Of a stretch of 16,383 nt of DNA, positions 12,565-16,383 are shown piece after piece (the stretch's first letter is position 1; each line of letters opens with the position of its first letter). The DNA comes from an uncultured Eubacteriales bacterium (GTDB lineage Bacteria; Bacillota; Clostridia; Christensenellales; Aristaeellaceae). Under the pieces are notes generated by a model. That model worked only from the letters and a program-made list of their open reading frames with translations. It ran no database searches and was not told the origin of the DNA. The translations under genes and the position numbers were made by a program. The stretch is taken from the NCBI GenBank assembly GCA_900553265.1, contig USDD01000064.1:1-16383 (forward strand), in the 5' to 3' direction.

Positions 12565-14892
12565 ATGCCGAAAATTCATTCGATCAACGTCCGCGCGCTG
12601 GCGGAGTTCGCGCTGCAGAAGGGCGATCTGGTTCCGTCCGCGCGTCAGCTGGATCGGATGAACGAGGGAACGCGGGGGCATAAGCAGCTGCAGAGCATGC
12701 TGGGCGAGGGCTGGAGGGCCGAGGAGCCGGTCGTGCGGGACTTCACGGTCGGCGGCGTGACGCTTCGCGTGCAGGGCCGCGCCGACGCGGTGCGCCGCAC
12801 GGAGGGCCGCGTACAGGTGATGGAGATCAAGACCACGGCGCGGCATCCCAAGTCCATCGGAATCGGCGACTTTCCCGAGCATCTGGCGCAGGGACAGATT
12901 TACGCCTATCTCTTCTGCGAAAACGAGGGCTTCGGAGAGGCGGAGGTCACGCTGGTCTATTATCGGCTGGACGGCGCGGAGAACCGCTATCGCCGGACGT
13001 ATTCCCGGGAAGAGCTGCGCTGCGCCTTCCTGAAGTGCGCGCAGCCCTATGCTGAATGGGTGGCCGCGCTGGACGAGTGGAAGGAGCAGTCCGCGCCGAC
13101 GCTGAAGGAGCTGAAGTTTCCGTTCCCGGTCTATCGCGATGGGCAGAAGGAGATGGCCCGGGCCGTCTATCGCGCCATGCGCGACGGCGCGCGGACGCTG
13201 ATTGAAGCGCCCACGGGCATCGGCAAGACCGCCGCGTCGCTGTTCGGCGCGCTGAAGGCGCTGGGCAGCGATAAAATCACGGCGATTTTCTATCTCACCG
13301 CGCGCACCACGGGCCGGCAGGCCGCGGAGCAGGCGCTGGATCGGATGCGCGCGCAGGGGCTGAAGCTGCGCTCCATCGCCATCACGGCCAAGGAGAAGTG
13401 CTGCCCGCTGGGGCGGACGGAGTGCTTTGGCTGCCCATTGACGGCGGACTATTACGAGCGCCGCCGCCCCGCGCTGCGCGACGCGCTGGAAATCGAGGCC
13501 GCCGACGCGCAGGTCGTTTCGGAGCTGGCGAAGGAATACGAGATCTGTCCCTACGAGCTCTCGCTGGACATGTCCGAGCAGGCCGACGTGATTATCTGCG
13601 ATTACAACTACGCCTTCGACCCGCGGGTGCATCTCAGACGCTATTTCGATCAGAAGTCCAAGGCGGGATTGCTGGTGGACGAGGCCCACAACCTGCCCGA
13701 CCGCGCCCGGGAGATGCTCTCGGCGGAGCTCTCCGGCGCGCAGGTGGAGGAAATTCGGCGAACGGTGGGCCGCTACGAGGGCAAGGACAGCCCAATGTAC
13801 GCGGCGCTGACGGAGCTTCTGCGGGCGCTGACGCGAAAGGATGCGGAGCCCGAGGCGTTCAGCGAGGTGCCGGAGGAATTCATCCTCGCGGCGCAGCGCT
13901 TTGCCGAGGCGGCGGCGGACATTCAGTCGCCCGAGCCGGAGGTCAGCCGGCTGATGCTGGACGCCCAGTGGTTCGCCCGGCGGGCGCGGAAGTTTGACGA
14001 AACTCAGTCGCGGCTGCTGATTCTGCCCGAGGGCAACCGGCTGCGGGTGCGGCTGTGGTGCTGGAATCCGTCGGAATATCTGAAGTACATGATGGATCGC
14101 GTGGGCGGCGCGGCGCTGTTTTCGGCGACGCTCGCGCCGATGGATCACTACGCGCGGCAGCTGGGGCTGGACGCGGGCGGCAGGGACACCATGCTGCGGC
14201 TGGAATCGCCCTTTCCGCCGGAGAATCTGCTGACGCTGCAGGTGCCGGTTTCGGTGAAATTCAACGACCGGGAGCGCACCATGGACGCGGTGACGAAGGT
14301 GATCCACGAGATGGTCGCCGCGCGGACGGGCAATTATCTGGCCTGCTTTCCGTCCTTTGCCTATCTGAACGCCGCCTTCGAGCGCTATCGCTTCTGGTTC
14401 CCCGACGAGCGGGCCGTGCGCCAGAGCAGCGGCATGAGCGAGGCGGCGCGCGCGGCGTTCATCGAGCAGTTCGAGCTTCAGCCGGAGGAGAGCATGGCAG
14501 CGTTCATCGTGCTGGGCGGCGTGTTCGCCGAGGGCATCGACCTTCCCGACGACCGGCTGTCCGGCGCGGCCATCGTCTCCACGGGCATTCCCCAGATCGG
14601 CTTTGAGCAGAATCTGCTTCAGGAGCTGTACGACGACGGCTTCGGCAGCGGCGCGGACGTGGCCTATACCTTTCCCGGCATCCGCCGCGTGCTGCAGGCC
14701 GCGGGCCGCGTCATCCGCACCGAGACCGACCGTGGCGTGGTGCTGCTGATGGACACGCGCTACGGCGAGGAGCACATTCGCGAACTGCTGCCGCCCCACT
14801 GGCGCGTGCGGCGCGTGGGGAAGATGGCGCTGCTCCAAAAGCGGCTGAAAGATTTCTGGAACGGCCCCGGCCGCAATGAGATGATAACATAA
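12565..14892 (+). CDS. PD-(D/E)XK nuclease fused to an XPD/DinG-like Fe-S helicase
   Basis: This is a 775-residue cytosolic DNA-processing enzyme. Residues about 1-170 form a RecB/Cas4-type PD-(D/E)XK nuclease domain with GTRGH (H39), GRADAV (D74), MEIKTT (E87, K89) and QGQIYAY (Q109-Y113), so the catalytic set is complete. Residues about 185-770 form a superfamily 2 XPD/DinG-like 5'-3' helicase: YRDGQ (Q194), Walker A APTGIGKT (215-222), an Fe-S cysteine set (C279 or C280, C287, C290, C328), CDYNYAF (345-351), DEAH (372-375), FAEGIDLPDD (654-663) and motif VI QAAGRVIR (711-718). GGGGAGG lies just before the ATG at 12565. Proteins of this architecture occur in Clostridia as general helicases of unclear role; repair of branched or damaged DNA is the likely job. 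Nuclease activity is predicted only. No phage-defence genes are adjacent. Confidence 0.9.
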   Translation: MPKIHSINVRALAEFALQKGDLVPSARQLDRMNEGTRGHKQLQSMLGEGWRAEEPVVRDFTVGGVTLRVQGRADAVRRTEGRVQVMEIKTTARHPKSIGIGDFPEHLAQGQIYAYLFCENEGFGEAEVTLVYYRLDGAENRYRRTYSREELRCAFLKCAQPYAEWVAALDEWKEQSAPTLKELKFPFPVYRDGQKEMARAVYRAMRDGARTLIEAPTGIGKTAASLFGALKALGSDKITAIFYLTARTTGRQAAEQALDRMRAQGLKLRSIAITAKEKCCPLGRTECFGCPLTADYYERRRPALRDALEIEAADAQVVSELAKEYEICPYELSLDMSEQADVIICDYNYAFDPRVHLRRYFDQKSKAGLLVDEAHNLPDRAREMLSAELSGAQVEEIRRTVGRYEGKDSPMYAALTELLRALTRKDAEPEAFSEVPEEFILAAQRFAEAAADIQSPEPEVSRLMLDAQWFARRARKFDETQSRLLILPEGNRLRVRLWCWNPSEYLKYMMDRVGGAALFSATLAPMDHYARQLGLDAGGRDTMLRLESPFPPENLLTLQVPVSVKFNDRERTMDAVTKVIHEMVAARTGNYLACFPSFAYLNAAFERYRFWFPDERAVRQSSGMSEAARAAFIEQFELQPEESMAAFIVLGGVFAEGIDLPDDRLSGAAIVSTGIPQIGFEQNLLQELYDDGFGSGADVAYTFPGIRRVLQAAGRVIRTETDRGVVLLMDTRYGEEHIRELLPPHWRVRRVGKMALLQKRLKDFWNGPGRNEMIT

Positions 14893-14938
14893 TTGTGCTA
14901 AAATGAAAATGAACAAGTCGGGCAAGAGGTGAGAAAAC

Positions 14939-15847
14939 ATGCGCGAGAACCGTCGGCGCGCCGCGAAAATTGACATTCCTGAGAGTCCAAATCCGGAAAA
15001 GACGCCGTGGTTCTGGCTGATTTCCCTCGCCGTTCCGTGGCTGCGCGTTCTCGGTGCGATTGAGGTGGGCCGGTGGCTGTGGAAATTGTGGAAGCGCAAG
15101 AAGCGCGCGGACTATCGCAGCTACGTCTCGGTGATCGGCAGCCGCCGCGTGGTGCCGCTGGCGGAGTTCGCCGCCAAGCTGGGCAAGCCCGCGTCGCTGG
15201 TGGCTTCCGATTTGCGGGCGATGATTTCCAAGGGCTATCTCGGCCCGGACGCCTACATCGATCAGTCCCGCGGCGAGCTGGTGATCGAGGCCATGGAGAG
15301 CGATTACGGCTACGAGGAGCCGCCCCGCGAGGAGGAGCACCCCGCCGAAGAGCCGCCCAAGGCCGAGCAGAAGTCTGAGCCCAGGCACGCCGCGCCGAAG
15401 GTCAGCGAGGACGACTTCGAGGAAAAGCTGCGCATGATCCGCGACCTGAACGACGAGATCGCCGACGAGGAGGTTTCGGCGCGCATCGACCGCATCGGCG
15501 AGCTGACCGCCAGCATCTTCACCGTCGTGACCCAGAAGCCCGAGCGCATGGACGAGGTGAAGAAGTTCATGAATTACTATCTGCCCACCACGTTCAAGCT
15601 GCTCAAGAGCTATTCGCTGATGGAGAAGCAGAGCTATCAGGGCGCGAACATCACCGCCTCGCGCAGGAAGATCGAGGACATCCTCGATTCGCTGATCAAG
15701 GCCTTCGAGCAGCAGCAGGATCGGCTGTTCCAGTCCGAGGCGCTGGACGTGGAGGCGGACATCGAGGTGCTGGAGACCATGATGGCCAAGGACGGACTGG
15801 TCACGCCCAAGGGCGCGGACATCCGCTCGGTCATGGAGATGAAATAA
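14939..15847 (+). CDS. XpaC-family protein (5-bromo-4-chloroindolyl phosphate hydrolysis family)
   Basis: This is a 302-residue member of the XpaC family. Despite the family name, no hydrolase role is established, and members often accompany TelA-like toxic-anion-resistance proteins. A hydrophobic, Trp-rich segment (23-50) next to KRKKR suggests membrane attachment. Residues about 60-117 look like a small winged-helix domain (helix SLVASDLRAMISKG, then a beta-wing with GELVIEAM). An acidic Pro/Glu linker (125-155) follows. The C-terminal XpaC part (about 157-295) is mostly helical, with FMNYYLPTTFKLLKSY (210-225) and ADIEVLETMMAKDGL (273-287) as the family blocks. A GAGGTGAG-type site precedes the ATG at 14939. 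The gap after the helicase gene is only 46 nt, with a possible weak -10 (TAAAAT). No TelA gene is visible here. Confidence 0.85.
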   Translation: MRENRRRAAKIDIPESPNPEKTPWFWLISLAVPWLRVLGAIEVGRWLWKLWKRKKRADYRSYVSVIGSRRVVPLAEFAAKLGKPASLVASDLRAMISKGYLGPDAYIDQSRGELVIEAMESDYGYEEPPREEEHPAEEPPKAEQKSEPRHAAPKVSEDDFEEKLRMIRDLNDEIADEEVSARIDRIGELTASIFTVVTQKPERMDEVKKFMNYYLPTTFKLLKSYSLMEKQSYQGANITASRRKIEDILDSLIKAFEQQQDRLFQSEALDVEADIEVLETMMAKDGLVTPKGADIRSVMEMK

Positions 15848-16383
15848 GTGAAAATGCAGGAATGCACCGTCCGCTTAAAGGACGGAAGAACGTGCGCGCT
15901 GCGCAGCCCGGAGCCCTCCGACGCTGCGCGGCGCGTCGATTATCTGCGCGTTGTCAACGGGGAAACGCCGTTCATGGCCCGCGGCTCGGGCGAAATCGGC
16001 GGCGATCTGGAGCTGATTGCAGAAGTCATCGCCGATCAGCTGGAGGCAGAGGACGTGCTGGAAATCGCCGCCTTTGACCATGGGGAGATGATCGCCTGCG
16101 GCGGCATATCGCCCGTGGCCCGCGCCTACGCCCGCAGGCGGCATCGCGCCCAGCTGGGCGTCGCCGTGCGGAAGAAATACTGGAATCAGGGCGTCGCCAC
16201 GGAAATCCTCAGGCGGCTGATCGAAGCCGCGCCGGGAATGGGCTTTTCCCAGATCGAGCTGAGCGTCGCGGCAGACAACGAGCGTGCGCAGGCGCTGTAT
16301 CGCAAGCTGGGCTTTCGAGAAATCGGGCGCATCCCCAACGCGCTGCAATACGAAGACGGCAGCCGAAAGGACGAGGTCTGGAT
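15848..16383 (+). CDS. GNAT family N-acetyltransferase (3' end cut by window edge)
   Basis: This is an acetyl-CoA-dependent N-acetyltransferase of the GNAT fold, cut at its C-terminus; 178 codons are visible. Family features are HRAQLGVAVRKKYWNQGVATEIL (about 105-127, the acetyl-CoA pyrophosphate-binding motif A, with the loop NQGVAT) and the motif B block LSVAADNERAQALYRKLGFREIGR (about 141-164), followed by DGSRKDEVW, which normally ends the domain. Little sequence is therefore missing. The start is uncertain: GTG at 15848 directly follows the XpaC stop and has GGAG (15835-15838) 9 nt upstream, while an in-frame ATG at 15854 is 15 nt away from it. The adjacency implies translational coupling to the XpaC gene. 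The substrate is unknown; closest motif memory is to spermidine or amino-sugar type members, with low certainty. Confidence 0.85.
   Translation, partial: MKMQECTVRLKDGRTCALRSPEPSDAARRVDYLRVVNGETPFMARGSGEIGGDLELIAEVIADQLEAEDVLEIAAFDHGEMIACGGISPVARAYARRRHRAQLGVAVRKKYWNQGVATEILRRLIEAAPGMGFSQIELSVAADNERAQALYRKLGFREIGRIPNALQYEDGSRKDEVW

Noticed and set aside
12514..15099. 861-codon minus-strand open frame opposite the nuclease-helicase gene
   Set aside because: High GC content leaves antisense frames open. It lacks a ribosome binding site and known motifs, while the plus strand has a full set of helicase motifs.

Overview
The window comes from a GC-rich chromosome that looks like a Gram-positive Clostridia/Firmicutes genome. 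Three things suggest this: strong AGGAGG-type ribosome binding sites, sigma-A-like promoters ending in TATAAT, and a gene set of cdaA-cdaR, an MsmX/UgpC-type sugar ATPase, an XpaC-family protein and a nuclease-helicase fusion of the XPD/DinG class. A GC-rich clostridial lineage such as Christensenellales would fit, but no marker gene here proves it. There is no rRNA, tRNA, insertion sequence, phage gene or CRISPR array. The region reads as ordinary chromosomal housekeeping and accessory genes.

Layout. (1) 1-1600, minus strand: a two-gene operon of a metallo-beta-lactamase-fold hydrolase with an unusual HxDxDH metal motif, followed by an ATC-hydrolase-family protein cut by the window edge. A palindromic operator-like site lies in its promoter. 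(2) 1674-2925, minus strand: a stand-alone ABC sugar-import ATPase with its own promoter and terminator, and no permease genes beside it. (3) 3180-6149, plus strand: the c-di-AMP operon cdaA-cdaR. Its third gene is an unrecognised small membrane protein, at the place where many Firmicutes carry glmM. A strong hairpin follows. (4) 6190-9787, plus strand: a PIG-V-like membrane glycosyltransferase with a long repeat-containing insert, an SGNH hydrolase and a YqhD/BdhA-like iron alcohol dehydrogenase, closely spaced. (5) 9913-11379, plus strand: a MATE efflux pump with its own promoter and a repeated TATAAG operator-like motif. It ends at a bidirectional terminator shared with (6) a convergent type I mannose-6-phosphate isomerase (11433-12449, minus). 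(7) 12565-16383, plus strand: a PD-(D/E)XK nuclease fused to an Fe-S XPD/DinG-like helicase, an XpaC-family protein with a winged-helix-like segment, and a GNAT acetyltransferase that runs off the right edge.

How the genes may work together. CdaA makes c-di-AMP and CdaR is its membrane-bound extracytoplasmic regulator, so the co-transcribed membrane protein is a candidate partner. ManA could feed mannose phosphates towards a lipid-linked sugar donor for the PIG-V-like enzyme, but that link is inference only. I found no clear new multi-gene system. The best leads are the third gene of the cda operon, the repeat insert in the glycosyltransferase, and the MBL/ATC-hydrolase operon with its palindromic operator.
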